DNA of 64,000 bases, from assembly GCF_000993785.3 (NCBI RefSeq), contig NZ_CP009922.3, positions 2,790,001 to 2,854,000 on the forward strand. The letters are read 5' to 3'. Below the pieces are notes generated by a model. That model saw nothing but the letters and a program-made list of their open reading frames with translations, ran no database searches and was not told the DNA's origin. This stretch comes from Streptomyces xiamenensis (GTDB lineage Bacteria; Actinomycetota; Actinomycetes; Streptomycetales; Streptomycetaceae). Positions 8,206 through 16,843 of this stretch are shown here, piece by piece. Every line of letters begins with the position of its first letter. Positions within the stretch are counted from its first letter, which is position 1. The translations under genes and the position numbers were made by a program.

Positions 8206-11200
8206 GTGAGCAGCAGGCCAGCGAGAGGCGCTGCTCGCCTCGCCGCCATACTCGACGCGCTGCCGGACGCGCTGTTGCTCGTCAACGGCAACGGCACCGT
8301 CGTCAACGCCAACGCCATCGCGATGGAGACCCTGGAGGTCCCCGGCGCGCCCCTCATCGGACGCGGACTGCTCGACATCGTCCCGGACTTCGATCCGCGG
8401 CGTATCCCGGGCTCCATGCGCCGTCCCGAGGAGGATCCCGCCGCGCGCACCAAGCCGACCCGCATGGTCGCGCGGCGCACGGACGGCGTCGAGTTGCCGG
8501 TGGAGGTGACCAGCGCCGGGCTCAACAACCGGCACGCGCACTACGCCTCGGCCGTCGAGGCCGCGTTCACCGATGACTACTCGGGCGAGGAACTGCTGGT
8601 CCTGGTGGTGCGGGACCTGTCCGGGACCCTGGACACCGAGGCCGAACTCGTCCGCCAGCAGCGGCAGACGGAGATGATCCTGCGGGCCGCCTCCGAGGGC
8701 GTGGTGGGGGTGGACACGGCGGGCCGCATCGTGCTCGTCAATCCGGCCGCCGCGCAGATCCTCGGGCACCGGGCCAGCCAGCTCGGCGGCCAGGAACTGC
8801 ACCCGCTCATCCAGCACTCGCGCGCCGACGGCAGCCCGCTGCCGTACGAGGAGACCCCGCTGCACGACACGCTGCACTCCGGGCGCAAGCACCGGGTGCG
8901 CGGCCGGGTGCTGTGGACCAAGGACGGCCGCGCGGTGCCGGTGGATCTGACCACCGCGCCCGTCCGGGACGGGCAGCAACTGGTGGGCGCGGTGCTCACG
9001 TTCACCGACCGGCGCCCGTATGACGCGCTCGTCGCCCGGCACGTGCAGTTGCAGTCCGTGCTCAGCGAGAGCCTGCGCGGCCCGCTGGAGCAGTTGCGCG
9101 ACGAACTCACCACGCTGGCCGCCGATCCGGCCGGGCAGCTGTGGCCCGAGGCCAATCAGCTGCTGCACCATCTGGCCGCCGGGTACGCCCGGATGACCAC
9201 GCTGGTCGACAACGTGCTCAGCTACCAGCGCCTGGACGAGGGCACCGAGAAGCTGTCCCTGGAGAAGGCGTCGCTGGACGAGGTCGTGGCGGCCGGGGTG
9301 GAGGGCGCGACCGAGCTGATCGGCCCGGGCCGGGTGCAGTTCGCCGTGCACGCCCCGCCGATCGACGCCGAGGTGGACCCGGAGCGGCTGGCGCAGGCGC
9401 TGGCCCATCTGATCGCCGATGTGGCCGGGGTGGACGCCACCGGCCGCGGCGGCGGCGGGGACGCCACGATCGTGGTGGCCGCGGCACAGCGCGGGGATGT
9501 CGTACGGATCGAGGTACGCGGGCCCCGTCCCGGCGGCGGCGCGGTGCACGAGCCGATCGTGCGCGGGATCGTGCGGCAGCACGGCGGCGTGCTCCAGACG
9601 CATCAGGTGCCGGGGGCGGGCGGCAGCGCGTATGTGCTGGAGGTTCCGGTCTCCGGCGGGGACGGCGCGGGCGCGCCCCAGGCCGTCGGTACGGGCGTGG
9701 GAGCGGGCCGGGACGCCAGCGGTGACACCACGGTGATGCCGGTGCCCGCGCAGCCCGCGCGCGGGACGCAGGCCAAGAAGAAGCAGCCGCAGCCGGCGGC
9801 GGAGGCCGAGGCCGAGGCGCCCAGTGGGCGGCGTCGGCGGCAGGGGGAGGCGCTGCCCGCGCTCCCCCCGGGGCCGACGCCCGCTCCCGCGCCCGCGCCC
9901 GTGCCGGTGCCCGCGGCGCTGCCGGCGGCGGGGCCCGAGGAGCCGGAGGGGCAGGGCGGCACGCTGGGCGGTCGCCGCCGGCGCGCGCTGGGCCCGGTGC
10001 CGGCCGCCGGGCCCGAGCCGGAGATTCCCCAGCAGTCGACGGGCCCCTCCGGCGAGGCGCCGACCGGGCGCCGTCGCCGGGCCAATCCGGGCGAGGGCCA
10101 GGGCGCGGAACCCCAGGGGCCCGTGCCCGCCCCGGCACCCGCGCCGGAGGTGGAGGCGGAACCCGAACCGCAGCCCGTCGAGCACTCCGTCGTCGCGGCC
10201 AGCCCGATTCTGGACGGCAGCGCCCCGCAGAACGCCCTGCCCGTACGCCAGCCCCGCGCCCTGCCGATGCCCGGCAGCGACCGGGCCGGCAAGCCGGACG
10301 CCCGGGCGGCCGTGAGTGTGCAGACGCTCGGCCAGGGCGTCCCGGTGCACACTCCGCCGCAGGGCACCGGCGCCGCCGGGACGGGGACGCATCCGGGCCG
10401 CCGCCGCAAGCTCGCTGCCCCGCCCGCCGAGATCGAGCCGCCGCAGCCCGCGGGTCCGGAGGGCGCCGCCGCACCCGCCGAGGCCCGTGCCGTGGGCGCG
10501 GCCCGGCAGGCGGCGCAGAATGTGACGGGCGGCGGGCGGGAGTTCGCCATCAGCGCCCCGGCGGCCGGTGCCGCCGAGGGCCCGGAGCCGCTGGACGGTC
10601 CAGGCGGCGCGGTGGAGGTCACCGAGGGGCGCCCGGGCGGCGCCCCGCGGGTGCCCGCCCCGGCCGATGACGAACTGCCGCCGGAGCCACTGGACAATCC
10701 GCGCCGGCTGCTGGTGTGGCCCGAGCCGGACCCCTCCACCCAGCAGGCGCTCACCGAGCGCGGCTACCGTCCGGTCCTGGTGCACTCGCGTGAGGAGGTC
10801 GACGCGCAGATCGCCGCCTACCCGGCCGCGCTGTTCGTCGATCCGCTGACCGGCCCGATCACCCGCACCGCGCTGCAGTCGCTGCGGCAGGCGGCGGTGG
10901 CCGCCGAGGTGCCGGTGCTGGTGACGGCCGGTCTCGGCCAGGCCAGCCGGGAGGCGGCGTACGGTGCCGATCCGGCCGTCCTGCTGAAGGCGCTGGCACC
11001 GCGCGACAGCGAGCAGCATCCGCCGCGCGTCCTGCTGGTGGAGGAGCAGCCCGCCATCGCCCAGGCGCTGGCCATGTCCCTGGAGCGGCGCGGTATGCAG
11101 GCGGCGCACGCCGTCTCGGACGCCGAGGCGATGGAGGTGGCGGCGCAGATCCGGCCGAACCTGGTGGTGATGGACCTGAACCAGGTCCGCCGTCGCCGGG

Positions 11201-11400
11201 CCGGCATCATCGACTGGCTGCGCATCAACGGGCTGCTGAGCCGTACCCCGTTCGTCGTCTACACGGCGGCCGAGATGGACCCGGCGCAGTTGCCGCAGCT
11301 GGCCTCGGGCGAGACGGTGCTGTTCCTGGCGGAGCGGTCCACCCATCCCGAGGTGCAGAGCAAGATCGTGGATCTGCTGACCAAGATAGGCGCACACTAG
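8206..11400 (+). CDS. PAS domain / pseudo-histidine kinase / receiver-like signalling protein
   Basis: A 1064-residue cytoplasmic protein. Residues about 10-140 and 150-268 look like PAS domains. Residues about 275-485 look like histidine kinase dimerisation and ATPase regions, but the phospho-acceptor motif reads SESLRGPL instead of SHELRTPL and the N-box reads ALAHLIADVAG without the Asn, so kinase activity is unlikely. A Pro/Ala/Glu-rich linker (about 490-820) carries four GRRR[RK] motifs. The C-terminus holds two receiver-like folds (about 825-935 and 940-1062); the second keeps an acceptor-like Asp in VVMDLN. GTG 8206 has GGGAGGA at 8191-8197. No transmembrane helix. It may act as a scaffold or sensor that works by binding. 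Monocistronic by context. Confidence 0.8.
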   Translation: MSSRPARGAARLAAILDALPDALLLVNGNGTVVNANAIAMETLEVPGAPLIGRGLLDIVPDFDPRRIPGSMRRPEEDPAARTKPTRMVARRTDGVELPVEVTSAGLNNRHAHYASAVEAAFTDDYSGEELLVLVVRDLSGTLDTEAELVRQQRQTEMILRAASEGVVGVDTAGRIVLVNPAAAQILGHRASQLGGQELHPLIQHSRADGSPLPYEETPLHDTLHSGRKHRVRGRVLWTKDGRAVPVDLTTAPVRDGQQLVGAVLTFTDRRPYDALVARHVQLQSVLSESLRGPLEQLRDELTTLAADPAGQLWPEANQLLHHLAAGYARMTTLVDNVLSYQRLDEGTEKLSLEKASLDEVVAAGVEGATELIGPGRVQFAVHAPPIDAEVDPERLAQALAHLIADVAGVDATGRGGGGDATIVVAAAQRGDVVRIEVRGPRPGGGAVHEPIVRGIVRQHGGVLQTHQVPGAGGSAYVLEVPVSGGDGAGAPQAVGTGVGAGRDASGDTTVMPVPAQPARGTQAKKKQPQPAAEAEAEAPSGRRRRQGEALPALPPGPTPAPAPAPVPVPAALPAAGPEEPEGQGGTLGGRRRRALGPVPAAGPEPEIPQQSTGPSGEAPTGRRRRANPGEGQGAEPQGPVPAPAPAPEVEAEPEPQPVEHSVVAASPILDGSAPQNALPVRQPRALPMPGSDRAGKPDARAAVSVQTLGQGVPVHTPPQGTGAAGTGTHPGRRRKLAAPPAEIEPPQPAGPEGAAAPAEARAVGAARQAAQNVTGGGREFAISAPAAGAAEGPEPLDGPGGAVEVTEGRPGGAPRVPAPADDELPPEPLDNPRRLLVWPEPDPSTQQALTERGYRPVLVHSREEVDAQIAAYPAALFVDPLTGPITRTALQSLRQAAVAAEVPVLVTAGLGQASREAAYGADPAVLLKALAPRDSEQHPPRVLLVEEQPAIAQALAMSLERRGMQAAHAVSDAEAMEVAAQIRPNLVVMDLNQVRRRRAGIIDWLRINGLLSRTPFVVYTAAEMDPAQLPQLASGETVLFLAERSTHPEVQSKIVDLLTKIGAH

Positions 11401-11497
11401 GCCCCTGTCCGGCGCGGGCACGGCGCCTGCCGGGCCCGCGCCTCCGCACGCCGTGTGGCGTGGGGAGACGCAGCCGGCCGGGCGGTGCCCCGCGCGG

Positions 11498-13165
11498 TCA
11501 GCGGGGGGCCGGGGCGAGGGTGGTGACCGTCAGGTCGCCCGCCGCCTGGCGGGCTCGCAGCACCTTCTTGTCGTACTTGCCGACGCTGGTCTTGGGGACC
11601 TCCTCGATGGTCGTCCAGTGTTCCGGGAGCTGCCAGCGGGCGAGCCGTTCGCCGAGGAAGGCACGCAGCGCGGCGTAGTCCACCTCGCCGGTGGTGACGG
11701 GGACGACGCAGGCGAGCGGGCGTTCGCCCCACCGTTCGTCGGGCACGGCGACCACGGCCGCCTCCCGTACCTCGGGGTGGCCCATCAGCAGCCCTTCCAG
11801 CTCCACGGAGGAGATCCACTCGCCGCCCGACTTGATCACGTCCTTGGCGCGGTCGGTGAGGGTGAGGTAGCCGTCGGGGCTGATGGTGCCGACGTCGCCG
11901 GTGCGCAGCCAGCCGTCCGGGCTGAAGCGGTCGGCGGGGCGCTCGGGGCCGGTGGCGCCGGCGCCGCCGTAGTAGCCGCCGGCGATCCAGGGGCCGCGCA
12001 CCTCCAGTTCGCCGGCCGCCGTGCCGTCCCAGGGCATCTCGGCGCCGTCCGGGCCGATCAGGCGGGCCTCGACGCCGGCCGGGAAGCGGCCCTGGCTGAG
12101 CCGGTAGGGCCACTCCTCCTCGGGGGTGAGGCCGGGCGGCGGCTGGGAGGTGGTGCCCAGGGGGGAGGTCTCGGTCATGCCCCAGGCGTGGGCGACGCGT
12201 ACGCCGTACCGCTCGTCGAGGGTGCGCATCAGGCTTTCGGGGCAGGCGGAGCCGCCGATGGTGACGGATGCGAGGGCGGAGATGTCGCGGGGGCGTTCGG
12301 CGAGTTCGTGGACGAGGGCCTGGAAGATGGTGGGGACGGCGGCGGCGTGCCGGGGGCGTTCGGCGGCGATCATGTCGGCGAGGGGCCCCGGCTGGAGGAA
12401 CCGGTCGGGCATCAGCAGGCTGAAGCCGGAGAGCAGGGCGGCGTGCGGCAGGCCCCAGGAGAGCACGTGGAACTGCGGGACCACGGCCAGGGAGACGTCA
12501 CCGGCGGTGAGGGCCATCGACTCGGCCGTGTTGACCTGCATGGAGTGCAGGTAGATGGACCGGTGCGAGTAGACGATGCCGCTGGGGTCCCCGGTGGTGC
12601 CGGAGGTGTAGCACAGGGCGGCGGCGGCGCGTTCGTCCAGGTCGGGCCACGGGTAGGTGGTGGGGCGGCCGGCGATCAGTTCCTCGTAGTCGTGGACGCG
12701 GGCCCGGGTGCCGTCCAGGAGTGAGGTGTCGCCGGGGCCGCTGACCACGATGTGCTCGACCCGGTCGAGGGCGGGGAGCAGGGGCGCGAGCAGTGGCAGG
12801 ACCGAGCCGTTCGCGATGATCACGCGGTCGTCCGCGTGCTGGATGATGAAGCTCAGCTGGTGGGCGGGGAGCCGCAGGTTGAGGGTGTGCAGGACGGAGC
12901 CCATGGCGGGGATCGCGAAGTACGCCTCGACATGCTCCGCGTTGTTCCACATCAGGGTGGCGGCGGGCTGCCCGGGGCGCACACCCAGCTCCCGCAGACC
13001 GTGGGCCAGCTGGGCGGCGCGGGCGCCGATCTCGGCGTAGGTACGGCGCCGGGGCGTGGCCGGGTCACCGGTCCAGGTGATCACCTGGGAGCCGCCGTGG
13101 ATGCGCTGCCCGTGGCGCAGTATGCGTGTGACGGTGAGCGGTACGTCCTGCATCGTGCTGAACAC
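11498..13165 (-). CDS. AMP-forming fatty-acyl-CoA ligase (FadD-like)
   Basis: A 555-residue acyl-adenylate-forming enzyme expected to activate fatty acids with ATP and CoA. Visible motifs are the phosphate loop [18 protein letters not shown], the adenine-binding [18 protein letters not shown], and the C-terminal catalytic Lys in [10 protein letters not shown]. The length is normal for medium/long-chain ligases. The GTG start at 13165 has GGAGG 5 bases upstream. A near-palindrome TCACTCTGAGTAA lies at 13181-13193, just before the ribosome site, and could be an operator of a fatty-acid regulator. No beta-oxidation partner is adjacent. Confidence 0.88.
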   Translation of the reverse strand: MFSTMQDVPLTVTRILRHGQRIHGGSQVITWTGDPATPRRRTYAEIGARAAQLAHGLRELGVRPGQPAATLMWNNAEHVEAYFAIPAMGSVLHTLNLRLPAHQLSFIIQHADDRVIIANGSVLPLLAPLLPALDRVEHIVVSGPGDTSLLDGTRARVHDYEELIAGRPTTYPWPDLDERAAAALCYTSGTTGDPSGIVYSHRSIYLHSMQVNTAESMALTAGDVSLAVVPQFHVLSWGLPHAALLSGFSLLMPDRFLQPGPLADMIAAERPRHAAAVPTIFQALVHELAERPRDISALASVTIGGSACPESLMRTLDERYGVRVAHAWGMTETSPLGTTSQPPPGLTPEEEWPYRLSQGRFPAGVEARLIGPDGAEMPWDGTAAGELEVRGPWIAGGYYGGAGATGPERPADRFSPDGWLRTGDVGTISPDGYLTLTDRAKDVIKSGGEWISSVELEGLLMGHPEVREAAVVAVPDERWGERPLACVVPVTTGEVDYAALRAFLGERLARWQLPEHWTTIEEVPKTSVGKYDKKVLRARQAAGDLTVTTLAPAPR

Positions 13166-13358
13166 CGGAGCCTCCCGAGGTCACTCTGAGTAACATCATG
13201 ATGCCTCGGCAGTCTGACAGTGTGGACGCGATCTGTCAGGAGGGTGTGCGGGACGCGCTGCCCGCGCGGGGGTTCCCGGCGGACGGCGGCCGGGGGTGCC
13301 CGGCGGGAGATCCGGGTCACGCGGGCCCGATCGGGCGGCCCCGGTCAGGAGGCCCGGG

Positions 13359-13904
13359 TCAGGCGGCGAGCACCTGGGGGCGGGTGACGGCCACCAGCTC
13401 GGTGTCCTCGCGCAGCTTGGCCAGTGCCCGGGAGACGGCGCTCTTGACGGTGCCGACCGACACCCCGAGCAGCTCGGCGGTGGCGGCCTCACTCATGTCC
13501 TCGTAGTACCGCAGGACGACCATGGCCCGCTGCCGCTCGGGCAGCTTGCGCACGGCCTGCCACATGGCCTCGCGTATCGCCTGCTGCTCGGCCGGGTCGG
13601 GCTCGGGCAGCGGGTCGGGCTCTGGCAGCTCGTCCACCGCGTACTCGTCGACGCGGCGCTTGCGCCACTGCGAGGTGCGGGTGTTCACGAGCGCGCGCCG
13701 GACGTAGCCGTCCAGGGCGCGGTGGTCCTCGATGTTCTCCCACGCCACGTACGTCTTGGTCAGCGCGGTCTGGAGCAGGTCCTCGGCGTCGCTGGGGTTG
13801 GCGGTCAGCGAGCGGGCCGTACGCAGCAGCACGGGGCCGCGTGCCTGCACGTAGGAGGTGAAGGTCAGCGGCGTCCCCGACTGGGCCGTCCTGGGCGTGG
13901 TCAT
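13359..13904 (-). CDS. SigE-family ECF sigma factor
   Basis: A 181-residue extracytoplasmic-function sigma factor of the actinobacterial SigE group. Region 2 contains LLRTARSLTANPSDAEDLLQTALTKTYVAWENI; region 4 contains LPERQRAMVVLRYYEDMSEAATAELL and SVGTVKSAVSRALAKLR. A Pro/Glu linker (LPEPDPLPEPD) joins them. ATG 13904 is preferred because the longer frame has no ribosome site; none precedes ATG 13904 either, and TACGTT lies at -13 to -8, so the mRNA may be leaderless. No anti-sigma gene is adjacent, unlike the locus at 31685. Confidence 0.85.
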   Translation of the reverse strand: MTTPRTAQSGTPLTFTSYVQARGPVLLRTARSLTANPSDAEDLLQTALTKTYVAWENIEDHRALDGYVRRALVNTRTSQWRKRRVDEYAVDELPEPDPLPEPDPAEQQAIREAMWQAVRKLPERQRAMVVLRYYEDMSEAATAELLGVSVGTVKSAVSRALAKLREDTELVAVTRPQVLAA

Positions 13905-14237
13905 GGAAACCAACGTAGGCGGGGGCACCCCCTCACCGGATCGGCCACAGGTCGCGATGAGGTATCCGCCCCAGGGAGTAGAGGTGGTCCTGGCAACACC
14001 TCCCAGGGGTGGAGGAGCGGTGCGTGTCTCCTCAGGGGTCATCAGGGATCTCCCTGGTGATCGGGATGACCGTCCGCAACCGTGCGCGAGCGGACGTGAT
14101 CGGGGACATGACCACAGACATGACCGTGCGGCCGTACCTTCCGGTACGGCCGCACGGCCTGCCCCTGCCCGGTCACCCTCTGATGGCGCACCCCGGTGGG
14201 CCGTGGCCCGGGGGGTGGGCTCAGTGGGCCCGACGGT
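13905..14237. other. Intergenic stretch before the SigE-family gene
   Basis: 333 bases without a credible gene. It contains the terminator at 14124-14157, a GGGGGTGCCCCC palindrome about 22 bases upstream of the SigE-family start, and an imperfect dyad around 14043-14064 (ATCAGGGA/TCCCTGGTGAT) that could be an operator for either flank. Confidence 0.5.
14124..14157 (-). terminator. Terminator after small secreted-protein gene
   Basis: Perfect 15-base arms CCGTGCGGCCGTACC/GGTACGGCCGCACGG with a 4-base loop, about 80 bases past the stop codon at 14238 on the minus strand. Confidence 0.7.
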
Positions 14238-14558
14238 TCACCACAGAGGGCTGAAGATCAGCTGGAAGTTCGTGGTGTCCTGGTCGATCGCCACGAAGCC
14301 CGCGTCCTTCACCTGGGCGGCGTTGCTCTGGTTGGTGGCTCCGGTTCCGGTGGCACCCTGCTGGATGGTGCCGGAGTTGCCGGTGTTGATGCCGGCCACC
14401 CCGCTGCCCACGGTGCTGATGGCGGTCGCGTCGGAGGCGACACCCGCCAGGGCGCCACTGTCGCCTACCAGCGCGTGGGCGGTGCCACCGAGCAGACCTA
14501 CCGCCAGCGGGACCGACGCGGCGGCAGCGATGACACGGGCGGTGCGGATGCTTGCCAT
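14238..14558 (-). CDS. Small secreted Gly/Thr/Asn-rich protein, hypothetical
   Basis: A 106-residue protein with a clear signal peptide (MASIRTARVIAAAASVPLAV..., cleavage near AHA-LVG). The mature part is small and Gly/Ala/Thr/Asn/Gln-rich (for example GINTGNSGTIQQGATGTG) with no Cys, and ends NFQLIFSPLW. The composition recalls cell-surface or aggregating peptides, but it is neither a chaplin nor a rodlin by sequence. GGAGG lies 6 bases before ATG 14558. Two direct repeats GGTCATTC lie 73-100 bases upstream. The next genes upstream encode a 241-residue protein and an ECF-like sigma factor on the same strand, so it may be one of their targets; that is inference. Confidence 0.65.
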   Translation of the reverse strand: MASIRTARVIAAAASVPLAVGLLGGTAHALVGDSGALAGVASDATAISTVGSGVAGINTGNSGTIQQGATGTGATNQSNAAQVKDAGFVAIDQDTTNFQLIFSPLW

Positions 14559-14630
14559 GGAATTCCTCCAGTGAACCGAAGTGGTTGTTGAGCACGACGT
14601 CGCGGAAGCAGAGTTGCCCAAGCCCACTCC

Positions 14631-14657
14631 GGTCATTCGCGTTCCACCGGGTCATTC
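14631..14657 (-). promoter_or_regulatory. Direct repeats upstream of secreted-protein gene
   Basis: GGTCATTC occurs at 14631-14638 and again at 14650-14657 (read as GAATGACC on the minus strand), 19 bases apart, close to two helical turns. The pair lies about 73-100 bases upstream of ATG 14558, where an activator or promoter element would be expected. Confidence 0.4.
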
Positions 14658-14719
14658 CCTCGCACGAATGAAGAGGTCGCGATAAACGTCTTCGGCCTAC
14701 ACGAAAGGCTGAACCCACC

Positions 14720-15445
14720 TCAGGCAGAGGTGGTCAGTTCTTCGATTCTCTGGGCGAAATCGACGGCGGGAAGCGGCAGTTCGATTTCGTCGACGAAATG
14801 TACGGCGTCCGGCACATACCGCAGGACGGCGCTGGCCACATCCGTCAGACAGCAGTGATTGCCGCGCAGCAGGCCCAGCACGCGCAGCACCAGGTCAGTG
14901 GTGGCGCCGCCGCTCTCGGTGCTCTCACCGGCGTCCGCGGCCTCGCCGGAACACTCGGCAGCCTGGCCGCGCCACAACTGCGCCTCCCACACCTCCCCGA
15001 GGGTGAGGTGGTGCAGATAAAGACAATAGGCGGCGGCACCGTCCCCCGCGCCCGCCGCGAACTGCCACCAGAATCGGGCGCTGTCCTCGCGACCGGCGAG
15101 CTGGAGCACACAGCCCAGCACCCGCGCTCCGTCCGGGTGCGGAATGCGCCGGCCCAGAAAAGCGGACATGTGCTGGAGCGCGCCGTCCCGTTCGATGACG
15201 GTGCGGCACAGAATCTCCAGATGCCCGGCCGCCTCGGCATCGATCTGCGCCCGGGGCGGCGCCAGCGCCTCGCCCCGTACCGAGCGGATCTCGTCGTCGA
15301 AGTGCAGGGCGCCGAACAGCACACGGTGGGTGATGCGCGCGGCCAGCCGCAGTTCGGCGGCGTCCAGCTCGGCCTCGGTGTAGGGCCGCGCCGTGAGAGT
15401 GGCCTTGGCGAGCATCCGGTCAATCGGCGAGATCGGTGAGGTCAC
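14720..15445 (-). CDS. Hypothetical protein translationally coupled to an ECF-like sigma factor
   Basis: A 241-residue soluble protein, no membrane helix. The N-terminal part is helical and charged (EAELDAAELRLAARITHRVLFGALHFDDE); the middle has FWWQFAAGAGDGAAAYCLYLHHLTLGE, reminiscent of TPR-like helical hairpins; the C-terminus is a short hydrophobic-acidic tail. The GTG at 15445 lies inside the sigma gene, 26 bases before its stop, behind AAGGAGG, so the two are translationally coupled. That arrangement suggests it acts with or on the sigma factor, perhaps as a soluble anti-sigma or co-regulator. I do not recognise the family. Confidence 0.7.
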   Translation of the reverse strand: MTSPISPIDRMLAKATLTARPYTEAELDAAELRLAARITHRVLFGALHFDDEIRSVRGEALAPPRAQIDAEAAGHLEILCRTVIERDGALQHMSAFLGRRIPHPDGARVLGCVLQLAGREDSARFWWQFAAGAGDGAAAYCLYLHHLTLGEVWEAQLWRGQAAECSGEAADAGESTESGGATTDLVLRVLGLLRGNHCCLTDVASAVLRYVPDAVHFVDEIELPLPAVDFAQRIEELTTSA

Positions 15446-15992
15446 CGCTGCCTCCTTCCCGGTCGAGGCCGAGTGCTTCCTTCAGCCGCCGCCTGGCGTA
15501 GCGGGCGGTGGAACGGACCCCGGGCACGCTGATGCCCAGCACATCGGCCGTCTCCTGGACACCGTAGCCAAGGCAGTACAACAGGACGATCACATCATGC
15601 TGCCGTTCCGGCAGCTCCCGGATCGCCTGGTAGATGCTGAGGCTCTCCTCCAGTTCGCCGACCGGGTCCACGGCGTCCCGCAGAGCGGCGGTCTCGAAGG
15701 CGGCGGTGTCCATGACGACGGGCCGCCGGCCGCGGGCGCGGGCGGCCTCCAGCGTGCGGCTCCTGAGGATGGTCCAGGCGTACCCGGCGGGGCTGTCCAG
15801 CCGCAGCGCCTCGCCCCAGTCCTCGGCGAGCTGCTCGAAGGCGGCGTCCACCACGTCCTCGGCGCCGGGACGATCCCCCAGGTACAGCTCGGCCCAGCGC
15901 ACATAGGCGGGCCGGTACAGCTGGTGGAACGCCCGGAGGTCCGCGGGCAAGGGCACCACCCCCGCCAACGGGGCGCGAGATGCTTCGGTCAC
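15420..15992 (-). CDS. ECF-like sigma factor
   Basis: A 190-residue protein with a sigma region 2-like segment (YRPAYVRWAELYLGDRPGAEDVVDAAFEQL) and a region 4 helix-turn-helix (LPERQHDVIVLLYCLGYGVQETADVLGIS, VPGVRSTARYARRRLKEAL). Region 2 is somewhat diverged, so promoter melting is not certain. GTG 15992 has GGAGGGG 5 bases upstream. Its 3' end overlaps the 241-residue gene. Three GRAA-N7-TTCC inverted repeats lie 162-243 bases upstream and may control it. It is not closely similar to the SigE-family factors at 13359 and 31685. Confidence 0.78.
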   Translation of the reverse strand: MTEASRAPLAGVVPLPADLRAFHQLYRPAYVRWAELYLGDRPGAEDVVDAAFEQLAEDWGEALRLDSPAGYAWTILRSRTLEAARARGRRPVVMDTAAFETAALRDAVDPVGELEESLSIYQAIRELPERQHDVIVLLYCLGYGVQETADVLGISVPGVRSTARYARRRLKEALGLDREGGSGDLTDLAD

Positions 15993-16645
15993 CGGTACCC
16001 CTCCAGGGCGCGTAGGGCGGCGGGAGTGTGACGCGGGATCACAGACCCACAGGTCCTCTCAAGTCGTCGGCGGAGAAGACACGTTGTGCGTCCTCTGCCC
16101 CTCACAACGAACAACGGGACCCCATCGTGCATCATCAAGACCAGAAAACTTACGGAATGAAGCGTTCCGACTACCCGAAACGATCATTTCCGGGCATACG
16201 TCGAGGGGCACCGCCGTACGGGAACGCGTCGTTCCGGACTCCGCGGCACCCCTGGCGAGAACGGTGACCGGCGGACCAGGGACGGCATCGCCATCCCGAC
16301 GGTCCTCACGGCCACGGATTCCGCCGAGCACGCCCAGTTTCCTGACCTGCACCAGTGGCAGGCAACCCCTACCCTACCGCCGCCACTTGCCCACAGAGCC
16401 GGTCATGACGGCCCCAACGGCGCTTATATGAACGGCGGATGCCGAGTGGTCGGCTCGTCCGCGCCGGTCGGCCCGACGCCGAGCCATGGCCCCGGTACCC
16501 GTCTGCGGCCTCCCGACGGAGCCCGGTGCGGGGCCCTCCTCGGAGAGCATCGAAGGGGACACGATCCGCGGCTCGGAGCGCATGACCAGCGACGGCGTGG
16601 CTCCTGCGGTGGCCGGCGCACCGGCCCGGGGCCCGGCACGGCAGA
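15993..16645. other. Intergenic stretch between ECF-like gene and tRNA-Ser
   Basis: About 650 bases with no credible gene. GC drops locally around 16090-16200. It holds the three inverted repeats listed at 16154-16235. Between 16260 and 16640 I see nothing beyond generic high-GC sequence. Confidence 0.5.
16154..16235. promoter_or_regulatory. Three GRAA-N7-TTCC inverted repeats
   Basis: Copies at 16154-16168 (GGAA-N7-TTCC), 16177-16191 (GAAA-N7-TTCC) and 16221-16235 (GGAA-N7-TTCC), each followed by G. Start-to-start distances are 23 and 44 bases. They lie in the upstream region of the minus-strand sigma operon, and no plus-strand gene follows. They look like repeated sites for one dimeric regulator. 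Confidence 0.45.
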
Positions 16646-16672
16646 GGGGGTGTCCGGGGTCCGGACACCCCC
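16646..16672 (-). terminator. Terminator of tRNA-Ser(TGA)
   Basis: Perfect 12-base arms GGGGGTGTCCGG/CCGGACACCCCC with a 3-base loop, about 25 bases beyond the tRNA 3' end on the minus strand. Confidence 0.75.
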
Positions 16673-16697
16673 TCGGGGTCGGCGTTCAGCCGTGCTG

Positions 16698-16784
16698 CGG
16701 AGACTGTGGGATTTGAACCCACGGTGACATCGCTGCCACGACGGTTTTCAAGACCGTTCCCTTAGGCCGCTCGGGCAAGTCTCC
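16698..16784 (-). tRNA. tRNA-Ser (anticodon TGA)
   Basis: An 87-base class II tRNA: acceptor arms GGAGACT/AGTCTCC, long variable arm, T-loop TTCAAAT, anticodon loop CTTGAAA giving TGA for UCA codons. It is the third serine isoacceptor in the first 17 kb. Confidence 0.95.
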
Positions 16785-16843
16785 CCTGCCGTCCGTCGGG
16801 ACGGCAGGAGTAAGGGTAACGGCTCGCGGTGGGTGGGACGGTG

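Noticed and set aside
9218..10754. Long antisense frames opposite the PAS/receiver gene
   Set aside because: They are the usual mirror frames of GC-rich coding DNA (Arg/Pro/Ala-rich, no domains) opposite a well-supported gene.
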